Counted from the stretch's first letter, positions 27,184-35,655 are shown. The stretch is 43,491 nucleotides of DNA from Streptomyces sp. NRRL F-6676 (GCF_000725625.1 NZ_JOHS01000064.1:1-43491); one strand, 5' to 3'. Notes: generated by a model from the sequence alone, not told the origin. Translations and numbers: made by a program.

Positions 27184-27953
27184 TTGCCCTTCTCCAGGGC
27201 GACGAGGGCGGAGACCGCGCCCTTGAGGGTGGTGACCGGGACCAGCCGCAGCCCCTTGGGGAGGTCTGCGCTCGCGTCGGAGCACTCGGCCCTGGGCACC
27301 AGGAAGACGGTGGCGCCGTCGCGCCGGGCGGCCTGCGTCTTGAGGCCGACTCCGCCGACGGGGCCGACCTTGCCGCCGGCGTCGATCGTGCCCGTACCGG
27401 CGACGGTGCGGCCGCCGGTGAGGTCGCCGCCGCTGCCGTCGCCGTCGAGTTTGTCGATGATGCCGAGGGTGAAGAGCAGGCCGGCGCTGGGGCCGCCGAC
27501 GTCGGCGAGTTTCAGCGTGACGTCGACGTCCGAGGCGGACTTGCCCAGATAGGCGAGGGCCGCCTTGGTGGCGTCGTCCTGGGACTCCTTCATCTCGGCG
27601 GTGTTGTGCTGCTCGATCTCCTTGACGTTGTCGCCGCTGGGGTAGACCGAGTCGCGCGGCATGACCGCCTGGTCGGTGCGGAACCAGCCGTCGAGCACGT
27701 CACCGAGCGAGATGTGCGCGTCGGGGCCGGTCGCCTCGATCGTCGTCATCCTCAGCTGCCCGGTGGTACGGCGGGTGGGCGCGCCGGTGATGGTGATGAC
27801 CGGGTCGCCCTTGTTCTCGCCGAGGACGTTCGCGGTCATCCCGGGCTGCGCCAGGGAGAACGGCAGCGGCGCGAGGCCCGCCGTGGCGAGCAGGGCCACG
27901 ACGGGCAGGGCACAGACGGCGAGGGCCCGGGGGCGTGTGAGGCGAGAGAGCAC
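27162..27953 (-). CDS. Membrane-anchored S16 (Lon-type) protease lacking a PDZ domain
   Basis: The 263-residue protein has an N-terminal hydrophobic segment (ALAVCALPVVALLATAGLAP), a YlbL-like region (GDVLDGWFRTDQAVMPRDSVYPSG, MKESQDDATKAALAYLG) and a Lon catalytic domain. Ser156 is in VGGPSAGLLFTLG, and a Lys lies in GKVGPVGGVGLKTQAA (probably Lys205). YlbL-type proteins usually have a PDZ domain between these parts. Here the YlbL-like segment runs almost directly into the protease core. The active site faces outside the membrane by inference. The start is GTG 27953. Confidence 0.85.
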   Translation of the reverse strand: MLSRLTRPRALAVCALPVVALLATAGLAPLPFSLAQPGMTANVLGENKGDPVITITGAPTRRTTGQLRMTTIEATGPDAHISLGDVLDGWFRTDQAVMPRDSVYPSGDNVKEIEQHNTAEMKESQDDATKAALAYLGKSASDVDVTLKLADVGGPSAGLLFTLGIIDKLDGDGSGGDLTGGRTVAGTGTIDAGGKVGPVGGVGLKTQAARRDGATVFLVPRAECSDASADLPKGLRLVPVTTLKGAVSALVALEKGKGSVPSC

Positions 27954-28004
27954 GGAGTCAATCTAACGTGACGCCGACGGACGGCCGCCCGGCCTCCCGC
28001 CCGG

Positions 28005-28144
28005 CCATCCCTCTTCCCGAGCATCCCTCTTCCCGAGCACCCCTCTTCCCCGAGCACCCCTCTTCCCCGAGCACCCCTCTTCCCCGAGCATCCCTCTTCC
28101 CCGAGCATCCCTCTTCCCCGAGCATCCCTCTTCCCCTGGCATCC
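28005..28144. repeat. Tandem repeat, eight units of 16-17 bp
   Basis: The unit CATCCCTCTTCCCCGAG is repeated with T/C variation at one position and one fewer C in the first two units. It lies between two minus-strand genes, just after the end of iclR. Confidence 0.95.
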
Positions 28145-28152
28145 GGAATGCC

Positions 28153-28794
28153 TCAGCGCAGGGCTTCGGCGACCTCGCGGGCGGCGTCGACGACGCGGGC
28201 GCCGACGCGCTCGGGCACCGCGTCCGCGAGCATGACCACGCCGACGCTGCCCTCGACGCCGGTGACGCCGATCAGCGGGGCCGCGGCGCCGCTCGCCCCG
28301 GCCTCCAGCTCGCCGTACGTGAGGGTGTAGCCGGGGTCGTCGGGCGGGGTGCGGCGGGCGGCGAGGATGGCGCGGCCGGCGGCGCCGCGGTCGAGGGGGT
28401 GGCGGAAGCCGGCGCGGTAGGCGACGTGGTAGTCGGTCCAGGTCGGCTCGACGACGGCGACGGCCAGTGCCTCCGTGCCGTCGACGAGGGTGAGGTGGGC
28501 GGTGGCGCCTATGTCCTCGGCGAGCGCGCGGAGCGCGGGCAGCGCGGCCTCCCGTACCAGCGGGTGCACCTGGCGGCCCAGGCGCAGCACGCCGAGGCCG
28601 ACGCGGGCGCGGCCGCCGAGGTCGCGGCGGACGAGGGAGTGCTGTTCGAGGGTGGCGAGCAGCCGGTACACGACGGTCCGGTTGACGCCCAGTTTGGTGG
28701 AGAGTTCGGTGACGGTCAGCCCGTGGTCGGTGTCGGCGAGCAGTTTCAGGACCTTCAGGCCCCGATCGAGCGTCTGGGATGTCTCCGCGGTCAC
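28153..28794 (-). CDS. IclR-family transcriptional regulator
   Basis: The 213-residue protein has the IclR plan. There is an N-terminal helix-turn-helix (TLDRGLKVLKLLADTDHGLTVTELSTKLGVNRTVVYRLLATLEQHSLV). A ligand domain follows with LTLVDGTEALAVAVVEPT and FRHPLDRGAAGRAILAA. The GTG at 28794 has GGAG eight bases upstream. The frame is open further up, but without a ribosome site. The target genes are not evident. Confidence 0.9.
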   Translation of the reverse strand: MTAETSQTLDRGLKVLKLLADTDHGLTVTELSTKLGVNRTVVYRLLATLEQHSLVRRDLGGRARVGLGVLRLGRQVHPLVREAALPALRALAEDIGATAHLTLVDGTEALAVAVVEPTWTDYHVAYRAGFRHPLDRGAAGRAILAARRTPPDDPGYTLTYGELEAGASGAAAPLIGVTGVEGSVGVVMLADAVPERVGARVVDAAREVAEALR

Positions 28795-29185
28795 GACGCC
28801 CACTCCTTCAGTGGTGAGGTCGGCGGGCCTCCGCGCCGGCGGATGCGTCACCGATGTCCCGTCAGTGGCGCGCGTGAAGGCCGCCGATCGGCCGGCGGCC
28901 CGGTGGTTCCGGACCTCGAGTCGCTTCACGGCTGCGCTCCGCGGCGGCACTGCCACGGGGCGTGTGCGTAGCGGGACAGTAGCGAAGCGAGTTCGCTGAG
29001 CGGAAGCCTCCGTCCAGAATCCGGGCAGGGGCGAGTGGGGGGCGGGCGGGGTTTGCCCGCGTATGCCCACCCAAGGGCTCGGGGGCGAGGGGATGGTGGG
29101 CGGGTGCGGGAGCACGGGGGTCGCTCGCGCACCCCGCGGCGGAGCCGCGCGAAGGACACGTCCCGCGCCCCTTACGGGGCGGCCC
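28795..29185. other. Intergenic region with dispersed repeat (copy 4) and a terminator
   Basis: No gene is supported. Near 29128-29180 it has GCGGCGGAGCCGCGCG and CGCGCCCCTTACGGGGCG, matching the dispersed repeat words. GCCCC-TTAC-GGGGC (29167-29180) makes a hairpin right after the helicase stop. Confidence 0.65.
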
Positions 29186-31015
29186 CTACTTCATGCGGGT
29201 CGCCCATTCGCGGACCTTGGTGATGCGTTGGGTCAGTTGGCCGGCCGTGCATTCCGCGCTGGGGGGGCCGCCGCAGACGCGGCGGAGTTCGGTGTGGATG
29301 ACGCCGTGCGGCTTCCCGCTCTGGTGGGCGTACGCGCCGACCAGCCCGTTCAGCTGCTTGCGCAGCTCCAGGAGTTCCTTGTGGGTGACCACGGGCCGCC
29401 GCTCCGCCGGCATCTCCAGCAGATCCGCCTCCTGGGCCGGTTTCTTCCGGCTGTGCGCGATCTGCCGTGCCTGCCGCTTCTGGAGCAGCAGTTCCACCTG
29501 GTCGGGTTCGAGCAGCCCGGGGATGCCGAGGTAGTCCTGCTCCTCCTCGCTCCCGGGATGGGCCTGCATCCCGAAGTCCGCTCCGTTGTACGTGACCCGG
29601 TCGAACACCGCGTCGGACTCCAGCGCCTCGAACGGCAGCATGTCCTGTTCGCCGGTGTCCTCGTCCTGCTCCCGGTTGGCCTCGTCCATCTCCTTCTCGG
29701 ACTCGGCGTACGGGTCCTCCTCGCCGTGCTTCTTCGGCTTGTCGAGGACGTGGTCGCGCTCGCGCTCCATCTCGCCCGCGAAGGAGAGCAGGTCCGGCAC
29801 GGTCGGCAGGAAGACGGAGGCGGTCTCGCCGCGCCGCCGGGACCGGACGAAACGGCCGACGGCCTGGGCGAAGAACAGCGGCGTCGAGATCGTCGTCGCG
29901 TACACGCCGACCGCGAGCCGGGGCACGTCCACGCCCTCGGACACCATGCGGACGGCGACCATCCACCGGTCGTCGCTCTGGCTGAACTCGTCGATGCGGT
30001 CGGAGGCCCCGCCGTCGTCCGACAGTACGAGGGTCGCCTTGTGGCCGGTGATCTCGCGGATCAGCTTCGCGTACGCGCGCGCGGAGTCCTGGTCGGAGGC
30101 GATGACGAGCGCGCCGGCGTCCGGAATGCCCTTGCGGACCTCGGACAGCCGCTGGTCGGCGGCGCGCAGCACGCTCGGCATCCATTCGCCGCGCGGATCG
30201 AGCGCGGTGCGCCAGGCCTGGCTGATCGCGTCCTTGGTCATCGGCTCGCCGAGCCGGGCCTCGATCTCGTCGCCCGCCTTGGTGCGCCAGCGCATGTTGC
30301 CGCTGTAGGAGAGGAAGATGACGGGCCGGACGACGCCGTCGGCGAGCGCGTTGCCGTACCCGTAGGTGTAGTCGGCGGCCGAGCGCCGGATGCCGTCCTG
30401 GCCCTCCTCGTACGCGACGAAGGGGATCGGGTTGGTGTCGGAGCGGAACGGTGTACCGGTGAGCGCGAGCCGCCGGGTGGCCGGTTCGAACGCCTCCAGG
30501 CATGCCTCGCCCCAGGACTTGGAGTCACCGGCGTGGTGGATCTCGTCGAGGATGACGAGCGTCTTGCGCTGCTCGACCCGGTTGCGGTGCAGCATCGGCC
30601 GTACGCCGACGCCCGCGTAGGTGACGGCGACGCCGTCGTACTCCCGGCCGAGCGGGCCCGCGCTGTACTCGGGGTCGAGCTTGATGCCTATGCGCGCGGC
30701 GGCCTCGGCCCACTGCTTCTTCAGGTGCTCGGTGGGCGCGACGACGGTGACCTGCTGCACGACGTGGTGGTGCAGCAGCCAGGAGGCGAGGGTGAGCGCG
30801 AAGGTCGTCTTGCCGGCGCCGGGGGTGGCGACGGCGAGGAAGTCGCGCGGCTGCTCCTGGATGTACCTGTCCATGGCCCCCTGCTGCCAGGCCCGCAGCT
30901 TGCCGGCGGTGCCCCAGGGGGCACGGCCGGGAAAGGCGGGCGAGAGGTGGTGCGAGGAGGCTGCGGGGGCGGGGGTGGTAGTCACGGTCTCCGGGGCGGG
31001 GTCGGGCGCGGGCAC
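29186..31015 (-). CDS. DEAD/DEAH-type superfamily 2 helicase
   Basis: The 609-residue protein has SF2 helicase motifs. ATPGAGKTTF is Walker A, VILDEIHHAGD is motif II, LTGTPFRSD is motif III, MVSEGVDVPRLAVGVYA is motif V and QAVGRFVRSRR is motif VI. The layout is like XPB/RAD25 or UvrB-related helicases. An acidic insert (EEDPYAESEKEMDEANREQDEDTG) follows the helicase core, and the last 150 residues are specific. The GTG at 31015 has GGGTGG upstream. The role in DNA or RNA repair is inferred only. Confidence 0.9.
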   Translation of the reverse strand: MPAPDPAPETVTTTPAPAASSHHLSPAFPGRAPWGTAGKLRAWQQGAMDRYIQEQPRDFLAVATPGAGKTTFALTLASWLLHHHVVQQVTVVAPTEHLKKQWAEAAARIGIKLDPEYSAGPLGREYDGVAVTYAGVGVRPMLHRNRVEQRKTLVILDEIHHAGDSKSWGEACLEAFEPATRRLALTGTPFRSDTNPIPFVAYEEGQDGIRRSAADYTYGYGNALADGVVRPVIFLSYSGNMRWRTKAGDEIEARLGEPMTKDAISQAWRTALDPRGEWMPSVLRAADQRLSEVRKGIPDAGALVIASDQDSARAYAKLIREITGHKATLVLSDDGGASDRIDEFSQSDDRWMVAVRMVSEGVDVPRLAVGVYATTISTPLFFAQAVGRFVRSRRRGETASVFLPTVPDLLSFAGEMERERDHVLDKPKKHGEEDPYAESEKEMDEANREQDEDTGEQDMLPFEALESDAVFDRVTYNGADFGMQAHPGSEEEQDYLGIPGLLEPDQVELLLQKRQARQIAHSRKKPAQEADLLEMPAERRPVVTHKELLELRKQLNGLVGAYAHQSGKPHGVIHTELRRVCGGPPSAECTAGQLTQRITKVREWATRMK

Positions 31016-31117
31016 GGCAACCGGGCCACCCTACCGGGGGCGTGGCCCGGTCTCCCGGCCAACGATGCCGCCTCCCCTGCGACTGCGACACGCGTCACAG
31101 GGGAAGTGACGGCGACC

Positions 31118-31486
31118 TCAGCGTGCGAACTGCGGCAGCTGAGCAGCGATCTTGGGTACGTCCAGGGCACCCTGCGACACGTCCAGTACGAACTGTTCGG
31201 CTTCGTCCACGTCGAAGTCCGGGTCCAGTGGATATCCGTTCATGTGGAGGAAGACCCACGTCGCGTACCAGGCGGTGCGCTTGTTCCCGTCCACGAGAGC
31301 GTGATTGCGGGCGAGGGATTCCATCAGCGCCGCGGCCTTCTGCCACACGTCCGGGTAGGCGTCCTGGCCGAAGACACTCGACTGGGGACGTGCCAGGGCG
31401 GAGTCCAGGAGCCCGTAGTCGCGCACCTCGGCGGCCCCGAGCCGCTTCGAGAGGTTCAGCAACTCGGGGAGCGTGAGGTAGTACAT
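31118..31486 (-). CDS. doc: Doc/Fic-family toxin
   Basis: The 122-residue protein carries the Fic/Doc signature HALVDGNKRTAW (His62 to Trp73), where Leu replaces the usual Phe. Doc toxins phosphorylate EF-Tu and stop translation, while other Fic proteins AMP-ylate. The N terminus YYLTLPELLNLSKRL and the DYGLLDSALARPQSSVFGQDAYPD segment match Doc-like members. Its start ATG shares a base with the antitoxin stop, indicating coupled translation. Confidence 0.9.
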   Translation of the reverse strand: MYYLTLPELLNLSKRLGAAEVRDYGLLDSALARPQSSVFGQDAYPDVWQKAAALMESLARNHALVDGNKRTAWYATWVFLHMNGYPLDPDFDVDEAEQFVLDVSQGALDVPKIAAQLPQFAR

Positions 31487-31683
31487 CAGGCGAGCCTCCG
31501 GTTCAGCTCGGCGCTGGCCCGGAGTACGTGATCGGCGGCCTCGTTGAACAGCCGTGAGTGCTCGTTTATGGCTGCGATCACCGCATCGTGAGCGAAGGTC
31601 TGCATGCTGCGCCCCTCGGCGGCCGCGCGTTCGCGGAGGGCGTCGAGTTCTTCGTCGGTGAAGCGAAGGTTCAGTCCGGCCAT
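31486..31683 (-). CDS. Antitoxin of the Doc pair (ribbon-helix-helix)
   Basis: The 65-residue protein is short and reads as a ribbon-helix-helix DNA-binding antitoxin: MAGLNLRFTDEELDALRERAAAEGRSMQTFAHDAV, then a helical tail that would bind the toxin. It precedes doc with overlapping stop and start. A perfect palindrome lies just upstream, as expected for autoregulation. Confidence 0.85.
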   Translation of the reverse strand: MAGLNLRFTDEELDALRERAAAEGRSMQTFAHDAVIAAINEHSRLFNEAADHVLRASAELNRRLA

Positions 31684-31691
31684 GTCCGCAT

Positions 31692-31707
31692 GGTACCGCG
31701 CGGTACC
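31692..31707. promoter_or_regulatory. Perfect 16-bp palindrome before the antitoxin gene
   Basis: GGTACCGCGCGGTACC begins nine bases upstream of the antitoxin start and is within a larger repeat of ATGGTACC/GGTACCGCATGG. It is a likely operator for the toxin-antitoxin complex. Confidence 0.7.
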
Positions 31708-31715
31708 GCATGGTG

Positions 31716-33197
31716 TCAGCGCAGCGGCGCCCGCAACCGCCCCGCCACCCACGCCCCCGCCAGGGCCACCGCCGCCATCGGCAGGAACACCGCGGCGAAG
31801 GCGGCCGGGTGGGCGCCGGTCGTCGTCGCGTCGGCGGCCGTGTGCGCGACCGTGCCGCCGCCGAGGGCGGCGAAGGCCGCTCCCCCGGCGGCCAGCAGCA
31901 GCACACTGCTGAGCCCGTCGGAGATTTGCAGCGCCGCGCTGTTCGTGCCCGCCTCCTCCGGCGCGGACAGCTTCAGCAGCAGCACGCTGGTGGAGGAGAT
32001 CACCAGCCCCATCCCGAAGCATCCGAACGCCCAGGCCACCGCCACCGTCCAGGCGGGCACGCCGTCGACGAGGACGCTCGGGGCGGTCGCGACGGCCGCC
32101 GCGACCAGCGCCATCCCCACCGTGACCAGCCGCTCCCGGTACCGCTCCAGACGCGGCCGGGACTGCACCCAGGAGCCGATCGCCCATGTCCCGCCGCCCG
32201 CCGCGAGCGAGAACCCGGCGAGCGTCGGCGACAGGCCCCGCTGGGTGACCAGCATCAGCGGCACGAACGACTCGGCCGCCATGAAGGAGCCGGCCGCGAC
32301 CCCGCGCAGCAGCACCACGGAGGGCAGTCCGCGGGCGGCCCGCCAGGTGCCGTGCGGCAGCAGTCCGCGCGCGGCCGGTACGAGCAGGCCGACGCCGGCG
32401 AGGGCGGGCAGGAGCGAGAGCCACCGCAGGTCCTGCGCGGCGTACTGCAACAGCCCGGCGCCGAGCGAGATGGCGAGGGCCAGCCGCAGCCGGCGCCGGC
32501 CGGACGCCTTGGACTCGGCCACCGTCGCCGACGCGCCCTCGGCCGGGCCGCCCGCCCGGCGGCGTATCTGCGGCAGGGCGAGCGCCAGCGGCAGTACCAC
32601 CAGCACGGGTATCCCGATGAACACCCAGCGCCAGCCGAGCTGTTCGGTGACCGCCCCGGCGGCCAGCGGACCGACGATCGACGGCACCACCCACCCCGCC
32701 GCGAACGCCGCCATGATGGCCGGCCGCAACGGCTCCGGATACGCCCGCCCCACGACCACGTACAGCGCGACGATCACCAGCCCGCCGCCGAGCCCCTGCA
32801 CGGCCCGGCCCAGAATGAACGTCCACATCGCCCCTGCGGTCCCGGACAGCAGCAGCCCGGCCGCGAAGCCGGCGATGCCGGTGGTCAGCGGGCCGAGCGG
32901 ACCGCGCCGGTCGGCCCACTGCCCGGCGAGCACCATGCCGAACAGGCTGGTGGTGAAGTACCCGGAGAACGCGAACGCGTACAGCGACACCCCGTGCAGC
33001 TCCCGGGCGGCCACCGGCATCGCCGTCCCCACCGCCGTCGCCTCGAAGGCGATCAGCAGGACGACGGAGACGATGCCGATGCTCAGCGCCCGGTACGGCC
33101 CGCTCAGCACGCCCCCGGCGGCGACGGGCGGGGGCGGCGGGGTGGTGGTCGGTACGGCGTCGGCGACATCGGCGTCGCGCGGGTCGAGGGCGCTCAT
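31716..33197 (-). CDS. MFS transporter (drug efflux type)
   Basis: The 493-residue membrane protein has MFS motif A-like GMVLAGQWADRRGPLGPL and a motif C-like segment (AAGWVVPSIVGPLAAG). About 12 to 14 hydrophobic segments are visible and the start is ATG 33197. The DHA2-like layout suggests drug or metabolite export, with the substrate unknown. Its stop lies 33 bases before the antitoxin start, so it may be the upstream gene of that operon. Confidence 0.9.
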   Translation of the reverse strand: MSALDPRDADVADAVPTTTPPPPPVAAGGVLSGPYRALSIGIVSVVLLIAFEATAVGTAMPVAARELHGVSLYAFAFSGYFTTSLFGMVLAGQWADRRGPLGPLTTGIAGFAAGLLLSGTAGAMWTFILGRAVQGLGGGLVIVALYVVVGRAYPEPLRPAIMAAFAAGWVVPSIVGPLAAGAVTEQLGWRWVFIGIPVLVVLPLALALPQIRRRAGGPAEGASATVAESKASGRRRLRLALAISLGAGLLQYAAQDLRWLSLLPALAGVGLLVPAARGLLPHGTWRAARGLPSVVLLRGVAAGSFMAAESFVPLMLVTQRGLSPTLAGFSLAAGGGTWAIGSWVQSRPRLERYRERLVTVGMALVAAAVATAPSVLVDGVPAWTVAVAWAFGCFGMGLVISSTSVLLLKLSAPEEAGTNSAALQISDGLSSVLLLAAGGAAFAALGGGTVAHTAADATTTGAHPAAFAAVFLPMAAVALAGAWVAGRLRAPLR

Positions 33198-33407
33198 GCG
33201 GCCAGAGTAAGGGGCGTCACCGACAATGACCCCTGTCGGAGGGCGGTGCTCCCGTCCGACCATGGTCCTAGGGCTGCCCTCCCGCCGCTTTGTGAACGGC
33301 ACATGGCAGTCCCGTTGCACGGCCCCCGGTTCCCTTGAGCCCGTCCGACGCGTCCCCGTACCGTCGAGACACCAGGGCGGAACGAGTGAGCCGTGCCGCC
33401 TCTGCTT

Positions 33408-33479
33408 GGCCGTGTGCCCGAGTGGTTCAGGGATTCGCCTGCAAAGCGAATTACGCGGGTTCGATTCCCGCCACGGCCT
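33408..33479 (+). tRNA. tRNA-Cys (GCA)
   Basis: A canonical cloverleaf is present. The acceptor is GGCCGTG/CACGGCC. The anticodon stem TTCGC/GCGAA has loop CTGCAAA, so the anticodon is GCA. The T arm is GCGGG/CCCGC with TTCGATT, and the discriminator is U as in tRNA-Cys. CCA is encoded at 33480-33482. Partial, altered copies follow. Confidence 0.97.
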
Positions 33480-33490
33480 CCACATCCCCG

Positions 33491-33681
33491 GGGATTCGCC
33501 TGCGCAGCATCCATCAGCGGACTCCGTCCGCAGGGAATTACGCGGGTCCGATCCCCGCCACGGCCTCCACACCCCCAGGGGATTCGCCTGCGCAGCATCC
33601 ATCAGCGGACTCCGTCCGCGCATCCATCAGCGGACTCCGTCCGCGGGGAATTACGCGGGTTCGATTCCCGCCACGGCCTCC
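33491..33681 (+). repeat. Two degenerate 3' copies of tRNA-Cys with inserted hairpin repeats
   Basis: Both copies contain the GGGATTCGCCTGC anticodon-arm start (33491, 33579), then inserted sequence, then GAATTACGCGGG onward to the acceptor end (33535-33569, 33648-33681). The insert is a 25-28 bp unit with the hairpin GCGGACTCCGTCCGC, once in the first copy and twice in the second. The T loop is mutated in the first copy. The 5' acceptor strand and D arm are missing, so they cannot be tRNAs. Confidence 0.85.
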
Positions 33682-33757
33682 GGCGCACGCCTCACCGCGA
33701 GGGGCGCGCCAGGGCCTGTCCGACAATTCCCGTCTGCCGGGCGACGCCGTGCGCGCG

Positions 33758-34846
33758 CTACGGCTTCGCGCTCTTCACCAGGCCCAGCCTCAGCAGGCTC
33801 TCCGCCGTGGCGACGATCGCCTCCTCCGGCGGGCGGGGGCGCCAGCCCAGTACGTCGCGGGCCTTGTCGGCGTTCGCCCCCCTCACCAGGCCCAGGTCCG
33901 GCACGAAGCCACGCAGGGTGGCGTCCAGGCGGGAGGCCAGGCGTACCAGCGTGTCGGGTATGCGGCGGGTGGGGACGCGGGCGGCGGGCGGCCCGAGGCG
34001 GTCCCGGAGGACATGGGCGACGTCGGCCACCCACATCGGCCCGCCCGACGAGCCGAGGAACCGCTCGCCCCGGGCGGCCGGGTCGGTCATGGCGCGCAGA
34101 TGGAGGTCGGCGAGGTCGCGGGCGTCGGCGAAGCAGAAGGACAGGCGGGGCACGCCCGGCAGATCACGGTCGAGCAGGCGCTGGACCAGCGTGATGGACG
34201 TCGAGTAGTCGGGGCCGAAGACCGGTCCGAGCACGCCGACCGGGTTGATCACGGACAGTTCGAGCCCGTCCCCCTCGCGCTCCACGAAGTCCCACGCCGC
34301 CCGCTCGGCGAGCGTCTTGGACTTCGCGTACGCCGAGATGTGCGCGCCGTCGAGGTTGCTCCAGTCCCGCTCGGTGTACGTCCGCTCCCATTCGGCATGG
34401 CCGTAGCTGATCGACGCGAAGGACGAGGTCAGCACCGTTCTGCGGACCCCCGCGTCGCGCGCGGCGCGCAGCACGCGCAGGGTGCCGTCACGGGCCGGAA
34501 CGATCAGTTCGTCCTCGTGCTGCGGCACGGTCGCCGGGTAGGGGGAGGCGACGTGCAGGACGTAGGCGCAGTCCTTCGCCGCGGCCGCCCACCCCTCGTC
34601 GGACGTGAGGTCGGCGACCACCACATCGAGCGCCTCCCCCGGCTCGGCGCCGGCCGTGCGCAGCATCTCCCGGACCGTCTCTTCCTGCGCGGGCCGGCGG
34701 ACGGTCGTGCGCACCCGATGCCCGGCTTCGAGCAGTCGCAGGACGCAGTGCACCCCCAGGAATCCCGAGCCGCCGGTGACCAGCACCGTCTCACCGCTCA
34801 TGGCCTCGTTCGTCCCCTCATTCGCACCGCTCGTCTCACCGCTCAT
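33758..34846 (-). CDS. NAD-dependent epimerase / dihydroflavonol-reductase-like SDR
   Basis: The 362-residue protein is an extended short-chain dehydrogenase. TVLVTGGSGFLGVHCVLRLL is the NADP-binding loop, HVASPYPATVPQ follows, and a Tyr-x3-Lys pair (SAYAKSK) is in the expected place. It resembles dihydroflavonol 4-reductase and related carbonyl reductases; the substrate is unknown. MSGET occurs twice, at residues 1 and 16, so ATG 34846 and 34801 are rival starts. GAGG lies five bases before the first. It is divergent from a TetR gene with two operators between. Confidence 0.85.
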   Translation of the reverse strand: MSGETSGANEGTNEAMSGETVLVTGGSGFLGVHCVLRLLEAGHRVRTTVRRPAQEETVREMLRTAGAEPGEALDVVVADLTSDEGWAAAAKDCAYVLHVASPYPATVPQHEDELIVPARDGTLRVLRAARDAGVRRTVLTSSFASISYGHAEWERTYTERDWSNLDGAHISAYAKSKTLAERAAWDFVEREGDGLELSVINPVGVLGPVFGPDYSTSITLVQRLLDRDLPGVPRLSFCFADARDLADLHLRAMTDPAARGERFLGSSGGPMWVADVAHVLRDRLGPPAARVPTRRIPDTLVRLASRLDATLRGFVPDLGLVRGANADKARDVLGWRPRPPEEAIVATAESLLRLGLVKSAKP

Positions 34847-34934
34847 GACGCCTCACTCCCTGCTCGCGCACGGCTGTTCGCATATCCGAGTCGCCGGTCC
34901 ACGTTTTCGGTCCCGCTCGACGGTAGCACCTTAA

Positions 34935-34970
34935 TGACCGCGCGGTCATGTTTTTCTGACCGAGTGGTCA
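34935..34970. promoter_or_regulatory. Two TetR-type palindromic operators
   Basis: TGACCGCGCGGTCA (34935-34948) and TGACCGAGTGGTCA (34957-34970) share the arms TGACC and GGTCA and are 22 bases apart centre to centre, about two helix turns. They lie between the divergent genes. The second overlaps the position of the -35 box for the TetR gene. Confidence 0.9.
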
Positions 34971-34987
34971 TGTTCGTGCCGTCCTCC

Positions 34988-34993
34988 TACAAT
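34988..34993 (+). promoter_or_regulatory. -10 box of the TetR gene (leaderless mRNA likely)
   Basis: TACAAT ends six bases before the GTG start codon at 35000. There is no ribosome site between, so transcription probably starts at or beside the GTG. Confidence 0.65.
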
Positions 34994-34999
34994 GACGGC

Positions 35000-35605
35000 G
35001 TGCCCACACCTCCTGCCGACGACCCGCGCCCCGACTCCACACCGGTGACCCCGAAGGGCCGCAGCACCAAGGAGTCCCTGCTCAGGGCGGGAGAGGCGGT
35101 CGCCGAGCGGGACGGGCTCGGCGGGCTGAGCGTGGCGGCCGTCGCGGCGCAGGCGGGCGTCGCCAAGGGGACCTTCTACGTGTACTTCCCCGACCGGAAC
35201 GCGTTCGTCGACGCCCTCCACCAGCGCTTCTACGAGCAGATCGGCAACGCCGTGGCCGCCGCCACCGCCGGGCTCGCACCCGGCCGGGAGTTCCTCCTCG
35301 CCGCGCTCGACGCCTATCTCGACGCGTGCCTCGCCCACCCGGGCGTCAAGGCACTCGGCTTCGAGGCGAGAGCGCGGGACGAACTCACGGCCACGATGAC
35401 CGACCGCGTGGCGCGGCTCATCGGCCTCGCGGAGCCGAGCGTGCGCGCGATGGGCCTGACTCCGGCGTCGATCAGCACCCGTCTGATCATGGCGCTCGGC
35501 TCGGAGGCCGCCCTCGTCGAACTGGAGGCGGGTCACACCGTCCCCGCCGCTCGCGAGACCGTCCGCGCCCTGCTGAACGGCGTGGACCGGACCCACGTCG
35601 GCTGA
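35000..35605 (+). CDS. TetR-family transcriptional regulator
   Basis: The 201-residue protein has the TetR DNA-binding domain (STKESLLRAGEAVAERDGLGGLSVAAVAAQAGVAKGTFYVYFPDR) and a helical ligand domain. GTG 35000 is chosen because the TACAAT promoter element sits immediately upstream. The divergent SDR gene and two operator palindromes suggest that it represses itself and the SDR gene, and is released by an unknown small molecule. Confidence 0.92.
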   Translation: MPTPPADDPRPDSTPVTPKGRSTKESLLRAGEAVAERDGLGGLSVAAVAAQAGVAKGTFYVYFPDRNAFVDALHQRFYEQIGNAVAAATAGLAPGREFLLAALDAYLDACLAHPGVKALGFEARARDELTATMTDRVARLIGLAEPSVRAMGLTPASISTRLIMALGSEAALVELEAGHTVPAARETVRALLNGVDRTHVG

Positions 35606-35655
35606 CCGGCGCCGCGCACGGCCGTGTGCGCCGGGGGCCCGCCCGGGGCGGCGGG

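Noticed and set aside
28005..28144. CRISPR array
   Set aside because: Units are directly adjacent with no spacers.
33194..33726. Short peptides such as GGRGGNRTRVIP read across the tRNA-Cys copies
   Set aside because: They are the antisense translation of tRNA-Cys sequence, a common artefact.
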